This document shows positions 34,389 to 46,277 of a stretch of DNA of 64,000 nt, piece after piece; the stretch's first letter is position 1; each line of letters opens with the position of its first letter. This stretch comes from Isoetes taiwanensis. Lineage: Eukaryota > Streptophyta > Lycopodiopsida > Isoetales > Isoetaceae. The translations under genes were made by a program, and so were the position numbers. The DNA is taken from NCBI GenBank assembly GCA_021234155.1, contig JAJEKV010000055.1, positions 1,915,090 to 1,979,089 on the forward strand, read 5' to 3'. Under the pieces are notes generated by a model, which was not told where the DNA came from, searched no databases, and saw only the letters and a program-made list of their open reading frames with translations.

Positions 34389-34945
34389 TTAATCCAGGAT
34401 ATAGAGACATTATTTTTACCATACACAATCCTATTTCTAGCCTTCCAAATATTCCACAGGGCAGTGAACATAATAGTATTAAGAAATGCATCATTATTTT
34501 GAATACAATGGAGCAAGTTCCCCTGATTGTGAACAGAGAAGTATTGACCAAATTTATTATAGAACCAAGATCAGAAGTCAGCAATTTTGGGACAGTGGAA
34601 GATATGTTGCAGAGTTTCATCTTAAGAGCAATTAGATTGGCAGGCTGGAAGAACAGTCGAGACTCTCTGAGAGAGAAAGACAAGATCTGGAAGACTTTTA
34701 TGAGCAATCAACCAAATAAAAAAAATTACCGTTGGGGGTAGTAAGATTTCCAAGTATTCTTAAAAAGATCTTTGCATTCATCTTCTGAGATAGACCATTT
34801 ATACTCTGCTTTAACAGGAGTATCTCTTTGATTGAGAATGGCATATGCAGAATTAACTTTATATCTATTAATGCCATTAATTTTCCAAGTAAGACCATTA
34901 TCACTGTCAGCCAGATTGGTGAATTGAGTCAAAATGCTTTTGAAA
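34389..34945 (-). pseudogene. LINE copy B ORF2 zinc-binding tail, distal part
   Basis: Matches copy A 4,492-5,045: the RT-associated zinc-binding Cys/His region and the ALWNIWKARN tail. It is split from its upstream part (40,601-40,764) by Copia-1; the flanking TGAAG is the Copia-1 target duplication. Confidence 0.8.
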
Positions 34946-34950
34946 TGAAG

Positions 34951-35537
34951 TGTTAGAATCAAGCCTTTAACTATAGAATAATTTATGCAATTATTCAAGA
35001 TCAACACCAATACTCTAGATCAACAACTTGTCTAGAGCTAGAACTTCTTATATCAATTCCACACTTCAATTCATAGATAAAAGACTTCTTTAAACATAAC
35101 AAATACAATGGTAAACAAGACGACCATATGCACTGTTCATTTGGAATAAAATACTGTAGTCATTTCGATGGGATTCAGATCGAACTAATGGGTGAATTAG
35201 ATCAAATATCTAACTGCCTTAGCTGCCGACAATCACCATTTTCTCCTCAATCTTATCTGCTTTGCGGCTTACCGTCCACTAAATCCTTGACCGGCCGGTT
35301 ATGCCCAAGGATCAAGGAGCCACTGTACATGCTTCCTTTTTTTTGTTCGGTTGGCTCCAAAATGTGAAGCCAACCATTGACCATGTAACCCAATGGTCAT
35401 ATAAATGCAAATAATTACAAAATGTACAAGCCCTTAGGTTCACAACAACCATTGGGGTAACTGTTTGAGTTTTTCTGGAAGTAGTTAGATTAGGTCAACG
35501 TGGTTCATCCAGTACAATTATATGGTGAATTCCAACA
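34951..35537 (-). repeat. Copia-1 3' LTR (587 bp)
   Basis: Nearly identical to the other LTR, except for a cluster of differences at about 35,263-35,346 in a GC-rich stretch. On the minus strand it is preceded by the polypurine tract GAAGGAGGAG (35,538-35,547). Confidence 0.93.
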
Positions 35538-35747
35538 CTCCTCCTTCACCATATAATTAAATAATCTTGGAAAGAATTCACGTAAAGCTTGAAACACATT
35601 TAAATGCGGTTTATTTTCAACTACAAACAATGTTCAGTGTACTTTTCCTGCAACCTGTAAATGCATACTGTGTTTCCAACTGCATATTCAGTGCATCTTC
35701 CTGCAACTAGTTTTCACTTGTTTCCTCATAACTTCAGATTCATATGT

Positions 35748-36415
35748 TCATGTCAATTTCAAGCTGTTCCTGTGCTGCACAAATTTTCCAACTGCTAAAG
35801 CCTTTGTAAAAATATCAGCAACCTGACTTTCTGTTTTAACATAACACATTTGAATGTACCTTTTCTCAGCCAAGTCTCTAATAAAATGAATATTGAGCTC
35901 AATGTGTTTCGTCCTTTCATGATCAACCGGATTCTTGACTATTGCAATACAACTTTGGTTGTCTGTCCATATCTTTGTAGGATTTTCTTGTGCACACTCT
36001 AATTCTTCTAGAAGTCTTCTAAGCCAAGTAATTTCCTTTGCAACCAAGGATGAGGCAGCATACTGCATACCTTGATTGACATTGCTATAGCGGTTTGTCT
36101 TTTGCTTTTCCAATTTACTGCTTCACCACCTAGATAGATTACATATCCAGATGTAGATTTTCTAGAACTAAGGTCTCCTCCCCAGTCAGCATCACTAAAA
36201 GCAGAAAGTTCCAAATTATCCGAATCATATGTTATGCCAAAATCATGAGTGTTTTTCAAATATCTGAGTACTCTTTTCCCTGCTTGCCACTGTTCTTTAC
36301 TTGGATTATGAGATCTCCTACTAAGAACATTCACAATATATGATATATCAGGTCTGGTGTTGTTGGATAGATAAAGCAAACATCCAACCAAGGCTCTATA
36401 AGGCACATTCTCCAT
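35748..36415 (-). pseudogene. Copia-1 RNase H
   Basis: The copia RNase H block: LSAFSDADWGGDLSSRKSTSG (catalytic Asp in SDADW), YLGGEAVNWKSKRQT, then in a shifted frame KEITWLRRLLEELEC, WTDNQSCIAIVKNP, TKHIELNIHFIRD and QVADIFTKAL. It degrades the RNA strand of the hybrid. One frameshift near 36,070 splits it. Confidence 0.88.
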
Positions 36416-36452
36416 ATCCTTTAATTCTTTCTCTGAAATTTCCTTTTCTTGA

Positions 36453-37301
36453 TTAACTTTGTGACACGGAGTTATTGGAGTGGAAACTGGTTTGCATCTT
36501 CAAGTTAAATCTTTTCAACATGTTCTGAATGTGCTTGCTTTGTTTCAGCTTCAGAATTTTCTGATTTCTATCTCGTGTCACCTCAATGCCAAGAAATTGT
36601 TTTAATTCTCCTAAATCAGTCATTTGAAATCTGGCCTTTAGAATTTCCTTGCAGTGAGCTAGACAATCAGTACTGTTTGCAATCATTATGCAATCATCAA
36701 CGTAAAGAGCAATCACGCAATAATCTTTTCCACTTCTGAACCTATAAATATTGCCATCATTTTTCAACTTCTCAAAACCTTGTTCTCTCAAATATTGATC
36801 AATGCAAAAGTACCATTCTCTTGGGGCTTGTTTTAAGCCATAAACTGCTTTGTTTAATTTTCACACCATGTCATTCTTTTGAGAAAATCCAGGAGCTTGC
36901 CTCATGTAAACATCTCCATCTATTTTTGCATTCAAAAATGCCGTCTTGACATCCATGTGATGGAGTTCCAAGTTTCTAGCATTTGCCAAACTAAGAAGCA
37001 ATCTAATGCTTGTCAATTTCACTATAGGTGAATAAGTCTCATCATAATCTCTGCCCCTCTTTTGAGTATAGCCCTGAGCTACCAATCTTGCTTTATACTT
37101 TTTTGTTCCATCAGCACAATCTTTGATCCTAAAGATCCATTTGCTGCCTATGATATTTTTCCCCTTAGGTTCAGTCACAAGATCATAGGTGTGAGTGCAC
37201 ATAAATGATTCCAATTCTTCATGCATGGCTTTCAGCCAATCATCCTTATCTACTGAGTTTAGAGCTTCTTCTACAGTAGAAGGTACGATTTCATCATCCA
37301 T
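36453..37301 (-). pseudogene. Copia-1 reverse transcriptase
   Basis: Two frames. In 37,301-36,861, W..AM..E..SF...TYDLV, GSKWIFRIKD, KARLVAQGYTQKRGRDYDET and FSPIV-type sequence end in HHMDVKTAFLNA (catalytic Asp). In 36,791-36,453, IALYVDDCIMIA (YVDD) and FLGIEVTRDR follow. A stop/frame change near 36,850 and sequence loss between them separate the halves. Confidence 0.9.
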
Positions 37302-38520
37302 AATTGCTAGAATTTGATCTATGTCTTGTTCTTCAAGACCCTGCCCTTGTCTTTCTAGTCACTCCTTCCTCTTTCTGTTCTGCCATAACCTTCATTACTA
37401 ATGTGTGCTTCTTCCAGTAACCTTTCCACTTGTGTTTTCCTCTTCCTTGGAATCAAGGCTGGTTCAAATTCTTCATTTTGATTTCTTACTGCTTGTTGCT
37501 CATCACAACCTATAATTTCAGTCTCTCCCTTTTCTGAGTCATTGTCCGAATCATTATCACTGTCCATGTCTGGTCTTAAGTCTTGTGTTTTGTCTATTCC
37601 TTGTTCCACATTTTGGACTGTTTTACTGTCAGCAGATTTTACATGTCTGTCTTTATACAAGGTATTTTCATCAAAGTAAACAACTCTACTTACAACTATC
37701 TCTTTACTTTTTGGCACAAAAATTCTGTAACCTTTCGCTTCCTCATCATAACCAACTAGATAGCCAGCTTCCCCTTTACTATCTAGTTTTTTTCTGAGTT
37801 CTATAGGTATGTGAAAGTACACTAAGCAGCCATAGCATTTATACATATCATAATTTACATCCTCTTTAGAATTTGACCAGAGCAAGTTAGGGACGTTACC
37901 TTTTAGACTTGATGTAGTCAAATTGTTTTGAATTTGAACTGCTGTCTTCAAAACTTCTTCCCAGAGATAATTAGGCAAACCACAATTCTTAATCATGGAT
38001 CTCACTGCATCCATTAAAGTTCTGTTTTTCCTTTCTGCAACCCCATTTTGTTGGGGACTGTACCTACAGGTAAGTTGCCTTTTTATGCCATTAGAAACAC
38101 AAAAATGTTTAAACTTGTTTGATAAATACTCCCCTCCTCTGTCAGATCGAATGCATTTTAATTTAGCTCCAGTTTCCCTTTCTGTTTCATAGACATACTG
38201 TTTGAAAGCATTTAAGGCTTGAGACTTTCGAGCCAAGCAATAGCATTTGCATTTTCTGCTATAATCATCAATAAAGGATACGAAGTACCTTTTTTTCGTC
38301 CTTCCCCTTACATTTAGAGGACCACAAAGGTCAGTATGTACTAGTTCCAGGACGCCAGTTGCTCTATGTTTAGAATTTAGAAAAGGCAACCTATTAATCT
38401 TGCCAAGCATGCAGCCTTCACATAAGAACTTTTCAGAATTTAGCTCTTTGCATTTAATCCAACCCTTTTTGGCTAAATATTTCAAGTTGTTGCAATGGGT
38501 ATGTGCCAATTATTATGCCA
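37302..38520 (-). pseudogene. Copia-1 integrase
   Basis: A 384-codon open frame (38,509-37,355) covers most of the integrase. It has the end of the zinc-binding domain (CEGCMLGKINRLPF), then the catalytic triad: Asp60 (HTDLCGP), Asp123 (IRSDRGGEY) and Glu159 (NGVAERKN), spaced D-x35-E as required. An acidic linker follows. The first part of the zinc-binding domain is lost in a frame break near 38,515. The catalytic residues are all intact, unlike Copia-2. Confidence 0.92.
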
Positions 38521-38549
38521 AAGTACAAATTCAGATTACATCATAGAAT

Positions 38550-38935
38550 TTATCTTTGCCAACAGACTACATCATTTAACTGAAAAAGATTTCCAACCCT
38601 TTTTGCAAGAAATTTAATTTCATTTCCAATTGAAATCTTACAAGCATCCGAGTCAAAAGTGACTCTATAACCTAAATCAACAAGCTGACTAACTGAAATG
38701 AGATTCTTGACAAGAGTTGGTACACAAAGTACATTCTCAATGTCAATTATATTTCCATTCAAGTCAAATAGCTGCAGCAACCCTTTTGCCTTCAATTTCT
38801 TATAGCAGCTCCATTTCCAACTTGCACTTTCCTTGAATGAGTTGCTCCAACATTTTTGAGCGGTCGGTAGTATGAACTTCTGATCTTTCAGCTCCACTAT
38901 CAACTACAAAGAGCATGAGATTTATTAGTCTTTGA
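38550..38935 (-). pseudogene. Copia-1 protease region, degenerate
   Basis: The post-protease block LFDLNGNIIDIENVLCVPTL and NLISVSQLVDLGYRV matches Copia-2 residues 392-427. The Asp-Ser-Gly active site region (about 38,900-38,935) is frameshifted. Confidence 0.75.
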
Positions 38936-39994
38936 TTTATCAAAGAAAGCACAAACTTTTTGTACCTCATCCTCCTCATCTATTTCCTCCTTTTCCTTTG
39001 TTTGCTCTACGGCTAAGTAAGCTCCCCAGTCTGCCTCCTCGACCCACACAAGGTTTCTGCCTCCTCTGCTTGGTACCTCCTCTTCCTCTTTCCTTTGAAT
39101 ACTCCTTAGGTGTTGGACACTTGGCTGCCACATGCCCTCTACCTCCACAAGTGTAACAATTAAACTCTTTGTTCAATTTAGGGCAGTTGTTTTTAAAATG
39201 TCCCTGCTCATGACAATAAAAACATGTCCCCTTTTCATTTCTGCCCTTGCCTTTCCTTCCCGTATAAAGAATCTCAGTGGATTCTTCTTCATCATCCCTC
39301 ATTACCCTTTTTTGTCTATTTCTGTTCTTAGAATCCCTTCAGCATCCTCACGAGTTTTAGCTATATTCCTAATGAACAAGGAAAGGTTTTCATTTTCTGA
39401 AACTGCTCTAGCTATGGCGAGGACTTGATATGTATCAATTAGGTTCACACCTGCTCCACTTAAATCTGCCACAATGTTGTCAAATTTATTGAAGAAATCT
39501 GAGACATCATCTTCATCCTTAAATTTCAGCTTCCTCAGCTCCTTTCCAAGAAGATCAATCTGAGAAGATGTTTTCTCCTCATAATGTTTCAATATGTAAT
39601 TCCACATTTCCTTAACAGTCATATTTCTGAGTTTTAATCTTATAGTAGGACTAACCTTTGAGGTGATAATGCCTTGAGCCTCCTTTGACTTAGCATACAA
39701 ACTTCTTCCTGATTCTACTCGAGCAGTAACAGTCTGCCCTGAGCTAGTCTCACCTGTACTCACAGTAGCAACGTTAGTATTTGAATCACCTGTGTTGCCA
39801 GTTCTTACTGCTCTCACATTCCCACTTGTAGCAGAACTTTCTTGAGTACCAGCATCTCCAGAGGGATTTACAAGATCCCAAAGATCTTCCACCTCTAAAA
39901 TATGTTTTATAGCATCCTTCCAGATTTGAAATCCTGAACCGCCTTTGTACACTTCTACTGTGCTTAAAAGGCCTGCACCAAATCTGCTTGACAT
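38936..39994 (-). pseudogene. Copia-1 gag
   Basis: It starts at the ATG 39,994, which directly abuts the primer binding site, giving MSSRFGAGLLSTVEVYKG and a copia gag core (IKHILEVEDLWDLV, LRKLKFKDEDDVSDF). Two zinc knuckles, CFYCHEQGHFKNNC and CYTCGGRGHVAAKC, follow in the next frame (39,302-38,976). A stop and frame change at about 39,302 separates core and knuckles. Closely related to Copia-2 gag. Confidence 0.9.
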
Positions 39995-40007
39995 GGCTCT
40001 GATACCA
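39995..40007 (-). promoter_or_regulatory. Copia-1 primer binding site
   Basis: On the minus strand TGGTATCAGAGCC, two bases after the LTR end; complementary to initiator-Met tRNA. Confidence 0.9.
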
Positions 40008-40009
40008 AA

Positions 40010-40595
40010 TGTTAGAATCAAGCCTTTAACTATAGAATAATTTATGCAATTATTCAAGATCAACACCAATACTCTAGATCAACAACTTGTCTAGAGCTAG
40101 AACTTCTTATATCAATTCCACACTTCAATTCATAGATAAAAGTCTTCTTTAAACATAACAAATACAATGGTAAACAAGACGACCATATGCACTGTTCATT
40201 TGGAATAAAATACTGTAGTCATTTCGATGGGATTCAGATCGAACTAATGGGTGAATTAGATCAAATATCTAACTGCCTTAGCTGCCGACAATCACCATTT
40301 TCTCCTCAATCTTATCTGCTGCAGCACCGTCCACTAAATCCTTCAGCTTCGACGGTTATGCCCAAGGATCCGGGCCACCTGTACATGCTTCTTTTTTGAA
40401 TGTTCGGTTGGCTCCAAAAATGTGAAGCCAACCATTGACCATGTAACCCAATGGTCATATAAATGCAAATAATTACAAAATGTACAAGCCCTTAGGTTCA
40501 CAACAACCATTGGGGTAACTGTTTGAGTTTTTCTGGAAGTAGTTAGATTAGGTCAACGTGGTTCATCTAGTACAATTATATGGTGAATTCCAACA
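40010..40595 (-). repeat. Copia-1 5' LTR (586 bp)
   Basis: The upstream LTR of the minus-strand element, next to the PBS. Outside the GC-rich segment (about 40,320-40,402) it differs from its partner by only isolated bases. Confidence 0.93.
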
Positions 40596-40600
40596 TGAAG

Positions 40601-40764
40601 AAAGATGGTTTTGTCACTTGAAGTACCATGGATTAATCTCCTAAGATTGCTCCAGGAAATAATATGATCATTTCTATATAAATCCTCGATGTGAGTAATA
40701 CCATAGTCGTAATTTACAGATAGCTGTGGCTTTTCATTCATCTCAGCTTTTTCTAATGGTATAG
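40601..40764 (-). pseudogene. LINE copy B ORF2 fragment between Copia-1 and the insert
   Basis: Matches copy A 5,054-5,219 (DYGITHIEDLYRNDHIISWS). It abuts the TGAAG duplication on one side and the ~570 bp insert on the other. Confidence 0.8.
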
Positions 40765-41290
40765 GTGGTAGTCGACACGTTGTGCTACCAAAAAAATGAA
40801 AACATAGCGCTTATACCTGTCTTAACCCAAAATAAATTGTGCTACGATGTTGGCTAGTGTACCGCCGAGAGCTTATCACGGATTAAAAACTCACTTCTGC
40901 CGAGGAAAAAACTCCAGCTTATAACGCAGGCTGCTAATTCCTCACAAAACCCACGCCCACGTAGAATACCGGCCGCGACATCACCTCGACTTCTGTACAT
41001 CAACAAATAAAACCAATAGAGAAAACCTCAAAGCCGAGGGCTGGTCACGCCGTACACAATTTTACAATTATAACAAATATGAACATATAAATAACAATTT
41101 TAAGGGGGAAGGGTGGAGCCATGGATACCGAGATGGTGTCACAAACCATGAAGAACTCAGAATAAGTAGCCATCCCTAACCCGATGAACGGCCTAAAAAA
41201 TGCATGCGCGCCATGGCATGCATGCGACGATGCAATGCGTAAGTATACTCGTCTTGTAGAATATTTAGGACGGCTAATGCCTAATCCATG
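40765..41290. repeat. Unidentified insertion in LINE copy B
   Basis: Counterpart of 5,220-5,789 at the same LINE position, alignable but with many small indels and CpG-associated changes. Boundaries approximate. Confidence 0.5.
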
Positions 41291-42344
41291 ACATTTCCTA
41301 TAAGTTTTCGGGTGTCTCAAAGCAAGGGTGTTACCATTGCAATCTTTAAACACAGCAGACCAAAAAAGGGAGGAGTACATATGGTGATCTTGCATCTCAG
41401 GGTTATCAAAGCATCTCTGCACAATATTCCAAGCCTTAATCATATTTTGCATAAGAGGAGAGGTGTTGTTACCAGGATGAAGGATATTGAAGGCTGACTC
41501 AGGAAGACAATGCTTAACAGATGGATGACCTTCTGGATAAGAATATTCAATCCAGTGTCTAATGAATATAGATGCCATAGAATTATTACCAGACAAGGTT
41601 CTCCAGATAAATTTGCCTGCCAAGGCACAAGCTTGCATATATAAATTTTTGCATCCCAAACCTCCATTAGTTTTAGCCTTAGTGACAGAGTCCCAATTGA
41701 CTGAGTGATTTCCCATCCAAACAAAGTTTCTAATAGTTTTCTCGAGCTCATTGTAGATAGATTTAGGAGCAACAAGAGCAGAGGAGAAGTAAATATGGGA
41801 GGTTGCAAGAACAGAGTTTGCAATTAGAGTTCTGCCAGCCAGAGATAAAGTGTTTCTGAAGATATTTAACTTTTTCCTCCAATTTGAAAAAGCTGATGGC
41901 TTATCAATTTTAGGAACAAGGGTGATAAAGCCAGCAGAAATAGAGAAGTGCAAATGATTAGCCCTCCAAAATCCATGAACCATTTTGATAATATCAACTT
42001 TTAAAATATCCCAAAAGTGCATACAAAATTCAGGTGGGATACCATCTGGTCCAGGAGATTTACCTTTGCTGAAGCTCATGAGAACCTTATAAATTTCTTG
42101 CTCAGAGGGGATGGCAGCAAACGAGTCATCCATCATACTACCAGTATTAGGAATGATGTGATTAATCAGGGAAATGAACTTATCCTTCTTTGAAGAAGAG
42201 ATATTCATGCTATTATCACTGCCACTAAACAGAGAAGCATATTTGTCCTGGAAGAAATTCTTAATGTCTCTAGGAGAGTCAATATTTGTACCATTTTCAG
42301 ATTGCACTTGGACAATGGAATTATTAAGCAGTCTATTCTTGGCA
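41291..42344 (-). pseudogene. LINE copy B reverse transcriptase, internally deleted
   Basis: A continuous 420-codon frame (42,307-41,045) joins the RT start (GPDGIPPEF, LVPKIDKPSAFSN) directly to the thumb/connection region (WRKKLNIFRNTLSLAGRTL). Motifs A, B and C, including YADD, are missing, so a deletion restored an open frame across a dead enzyme. Its low end reads into the unidentified insert. Confidence 0.88.
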
Positions 42345-42631
42345 GTTCTTGTGACGCTCCCTGAACATATACGACGCTCTGGACGTATACATACGGGGAC
42401 TTTCCCCTCCCATGGCGATCAACTCATCATAGGCAGGGCCCTCCGTCTAACTCGGACCATCTATAGGAAGATGCCCGGGTGAAGGACACGGATGTGTCAT
42501 TCGGCCCACGATGGGACTCCTATGTCGCGGAAGCGTGAATACAAGTTAGCATACATCATAATCATATCATAAATAACCACCACGAAGGGTGGCACATCCA
42601 TTCAACTGATGATAACAGAGAAGATACATCT

Positions 42632-43342
42632 TGTTGAATTCTTAGTCTACTAGATGTTTTACCTTCACACAACTATTGTATATACTGACAATGAGTGCAA
42701 TCATTAAAATCCCAGTCAATACAATATATGGAACATAAGCCTACACTTCATATGCATAGGAATTTTGACAAGCAAATTTAATCTAACAAGGGAGCCACAA
42801 TTTGGTCATTCATCCCTTGTTAAATGCTAAGTGTAGGTTTAAAACAATTTCAACTATGAACCAAAATCATAGTCATTAAGAACTTAAGCTACTGTAGCAT
42901 CGAAATAATGCAAAAACACAATAGCAGATGTCTCGACGGCAATTTAACTGGTCTTCACAATAGGAATTACTCATGCACAGTGCCGCGCTGCTTCAAAATC
43001 CGTTTTCAACCTTTATACATCATTCTTCGTCGGTTTCGGCAGGATAGACATTCTATCTTCAGACTTTTCTTCACAACGAAATATCCCACATACGTAACTG
43101 TTCAAACTGGCCTTAGAGATGATATATCCCACATGCATTATCATGCGAAAAGGACTTTGAACCATTGACTTTAAGATTTCGGCCATTTTCACATTTCCTA
43201 AACCTTTGAACTTAAATCAATGATAACCCTAACTGCATTACCATTCAATTTCTACCTTCAAATGCTTGTCAGAGCATGGAGTCTTTAACCTGCATGTCTT
43301 GACTCAACTGCACACAAGATTTACATGAACAAATATCTAACA
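42632..43342 (-). repeat. Copia-2 3' LTR (711 bp)
   Basis: The downstream LTR of the minus-strand element, next to the polypurine tract. It contains 9 bp (GAGATGATA-type, near 43,113) absent from the partner. Confidence 0.94.
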
Positions 43343-43871
43343 TTCCCCCTTCATGTAATATTCCTTGCCATTATATTGTACAGTTTCTCTCAAGGTCTGA
43401 AATCTTCCAAGTGGTAAAGCTTTTGTTAGAAGATCTGCCATTTGATTAGCTGTAAGATGAATCAGATTCTTTTCAACCATATCTCGTATAAAGTGAAGTT
43501 CCATCTCTATATGCTTACACCTTTCATGCAAAACTGGATTTTTTGACATGGCTATGCAGCTTGTGTTATCACAGAAAATGATTGTAGGATCAGTTTGTTC
43601 TATACCCAGTTCAGTCAGCAATCTCTTTTCCCATACTACTTCCTTTGTCAATAGAGATGCAGCATTATATTCTGCCTCTGCACTAGAAAGAGCTATGCTT
43701 CCTTGCTTCTTGCATTTCCAAGCTACAGGGGCACCTCCTAATAGCACAACATATCCTGAAGTTGACTTCCTTTGGTCTAAATCTCCAGCCCAATCAGAAT
43801 CACAATAAGCTTTTAATTGCAACTCATTTGAATTATACATAATGCCAATATTCAAAGTACCTTTGAGATAT
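43343..43871 (-). pseudogene. Copia-2 RNase H
   Basis: LKAYCDSDWAGDLDQRKSTSG with the catalytic Asp of CDSDW, then APVAWKCKKQGSIALSSAEA, LLTELGIEQTD, FCDNTSCIAMSKNP, HIEMELHFIRD and ADLLTKALPLGRF, ending at the 3' LTR. The open frame is intact here, but its upstream continuation (the RILRY end of the preceding part) is 10.3 kb away at 54,182 because the TIR element landed between the Tyr and Leu codons of RYLKGT. Confidence 0.92.
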
Positions 43872-43897
43872 GGGTGAAAGCATGTTGTAGTGGAACA

Positions 43898-45049
43898 AAA
43901 ACGTGCATTTTAACACCACATTTTTGGGTGCTAAGTGTGGTGGGAACTACCGAATTTGTAGTGGGAGAGGGAGTTATTTTTTCAAAAATACACATGATTA
44001 CTTATTGAAAATTTTGTCCTTTCAGTCTTTATTCAGGGCTTATTCAAAGAACGTACGATCATTTCCCTCAAAACTCGATCACGCTCCCTTAATCCGGCAA
44101 GACCATTTCGATTAATTTTCATTTTCCTCAAAAACTTCGATCACGCTCCCTTAATCCGGCAAGACCATTTCTGATTTACGGCAAGAAGATCGATCACGAA
44201 ATGGCTCGATCATCTGGGACTTGAATGCCCGCGGGATACACCTACAAGGAAATGTACAGGCAAGAAAAGCATTACGCCACACAAGAAGAAATCGAAGTCT
44301 GTTTGGGGGCCCGAAAGTATTAGGAAAATCCACTTACAATGGGTTGCATTCTAGATTCGGGGATGCCCATGATTCTCTGTTGTTTAGAATATTGTTTTGT
44401 TTCATCATGCGGGTTGAAGAATCTGAGCAAGGAGAGGTATAATGAATATATGTGCCTTTACAAAAAAAATCACAAAAGGGAAGTGTGCACGGGAGGCATG
44501 GCCTCCACGAGACTATGGTTATTCATTATTACCTTCACACAAAAGGAAAAGAAATAAACTGGTTGAGTTTAGCAGCAACAGTTAAGAGAAAAAGAGTCCA
44601 AGCCTCTCCGTCCCCAACGTAAGAGGAAGAATGCAAGCATTTCAAATAGTGAGGAAGCGAGCAACATGCCACAGATGATGCTTCCTCTCTTGAAATGACT
44701 AGGCCACAATTCAAAACCTCCCTAAAAGTTTGTAAGAAGAATCTCGGGGAAAATCAAAAAAAATAGGTACTTTTCAACCCTCTTCTTCGGAACCACCATA
44801 TGATGCAATTTAATATTGGAACTGTTATTTTCCAATAAGGTCTAGCAAGCTTGAACAATCAATTTACACCACTTACTTCTTCATTTGGGTGTGTTGTAAG
44901 TTATGTGTAGGAAATTTGTGCTGCTAGTTTCGAGTTGTGGTGGATAATTTCGAGTTGTGGTGGATAATTTCAGCATATGTAGTGTCACATATAGTACCAA
45001 ACGTGGTACCTTTTCTGAATAGTGAATTGGCTTCCATATGTTTCTATAC
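43898..45049. other. Left part of the TIR element, non-coding with a direct repeat
   Basis: A 34-bp perfect direct repeat occurs at 44,075-44,108 and 44,137-44,170. A 24-bp segment at 44,313-44,336 recurs inverted at 51,355-51,378. No convincing gene is visible. Confidence 0.6.
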
Positions 45050-45480
45050 TTAGTGTCATACATATGTGATGTTAGATATGGTGATACTTGTGAATGGTGG
45101 ATTATGCGCCATATGTGGTGCCAAGCTAACTGCGCTAAATATTGCACCACTTCTCCGCCACATATGGGGTGGTGGATGTCCACGGATGTGGTGCCTTACA
45201 TGCATTGTGGTGCCACATGTGGTGTCTAATGTGGCACCACTATGGATCCACATTTTGCACCACATGTGGGGTCTTTGACGCCATTTGTGGTGCTGAAGTA
45301 ATGGATTGCCATATGTGGTGCCTTGGGTACATTAATGTGCCATATGTGGTGTGGCATGTGGCACCGGTTTGGTGCCACATTCACACCACATGTGGTGAAT
45401 ATGCGCCATTTGTGGTGCAAAGTTTGTCATGATGGAATTTGTGGTGTGTAAAGTGGTGCTGTTGTGTCATGTGGTACTAA
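45050..45480. repeat. Left subterminal array of CATATGTGGTGCC-like motifs
   Basis: At least ten occurrences of GTGGTGCC, ATGTGGTG or palindromic CCACATGTGG, irregularly spaced. Subterminal motif clusters of this kind bind transposases in several plant DNA-transposon superfamilies; that role is inferred here. Confidence 0.7.
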
Positions 45481-46003
45481 CCTTGGATTACTTTCGGATG
45501 AATTCAACAGACACCTTTGGGAGAATGGATCAACTCTACAAGATCGGGAAGTGATTCAGTGTAAGGCAAGGTTGCAAACTTGTGATCAAAGCCTGCAGGT
45601 GCTACAAATGAAGGTTCAGCAACTTGAGTTCCAGACCGAGAAGATGAATAAAGATTTAAAAAAATGGGAAGGAATGATTAAGGATAAACCAAGTCGTGCA
45701 GACGGTATTCGGGCTATATGCCAAGATACAGAGGCTGAGCTGAAGGAACTATTACCAGAACTTGAGCAGACAAAAATCGAGGAGCTTAATCTGCTGTCAG
45801 CCAGGGAAGCAGACACAACAGCATTGAAAGTGCTGGAACCAAGGTTAGAGAGGTTTCTGTCTTGCAAGGACCGTCTTCCTTTATTTGTCTTGGATCCACT
45901 ACTTCCAGACCTTGATAAGGCTGAAGATTATGGTAGTGGTCATCCCATTCCGTGGCAAGATCCTCCGATGGATGGGGAAACCACTACCAACTTTGATTCT
46001 TGA
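45464..46003 (+). CDS. Coiled-coil open frame inside the TIR element
   Basis: An open frame of 179 codons with a strong coiled coil (residues about 35-125: LQVLQMKVQQLEFQTEKMNK, then KDLKKWEGMIKD and ELKELLPELEQTKIEELNLL), followed by a Pro/Asp-rich tail. The start within the GTGGTG repeat is uncertain; codons before the Leu-Leu-Ser-Asp segment may not be coding. It may be an exon of a captured plant gene. A further exon-like segment follows an acceptor at about 46,119 (TTTGCAG) and reads CCHEFSTAWVQALGV. No family identified. Confidence 0.4.
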   Translation: MSCGTNLGLLSDEFNRHLWENGSTLQDREVIQCKARLQTCDQSLQVLQMKVQQLEFQTEKMNKDLKKWEGMIKDKPSRADGIRAICQDTEAELKELLPELEQTKIEELNLLSAREADTTALKVLEPRLERFLSCKDRLPLFVLDPLLPDLDKAEDYGSGHPIPWQDPPMDGETTTNFDS

Positions 46004-46277
46004 ATCGATCCCAATACCATCTTCCATGTCCTTTCGACCTCTTGAGGTACTTCATAACAAAATTCCTGAAGTGCTTAGTATAATTGTATTCTCATTGACA
46101 AATTTGCGTTCACTTTGCAGGATTTGTAATCACTGTTGCATTGAGAATTGCTGTCATGAATTTTCTACAGCATGGGTACAAGCCTTAGGTGTGAGTAGGG
46201 AGGATCAAAAGCAACTTCAAGCTACTGAGGCACTTACAGGTGAGCACTTATAGGTAGCTCGAAAAGAGAGTAAGCCT

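Larger units (their letters stand above)
34951..40595 (-). mobile_element. Copia-1, full-length but decayed Ty1/copia element (5,645 bp)
   Basis: LTRs at 34,951-35,537 and 40,010-40,595 (TGTTAGAATC...GAATTCCAACA) are flanked by the 5-bp duplication TGAAG (34,946-34,950 and 40,596-40,600). The empty site in LINE copy A confirms the insertion. Order on the minus strand is PBS, gag with two CCHC knuckles, protease remnant, integrase, RT, RNase H, polypurine tract: the copia order. Frameshifts and stops break it. Confidence 0.95.

Noticed and set aside
37585-38192. Plus-strand open frames in the Copia-1 integrase
   Set aside because: They are antisense shadows of the integrase frame; the same applies to 56,291-57,413 in Copia-2 and 28,469-28,935 in gypsy-3.
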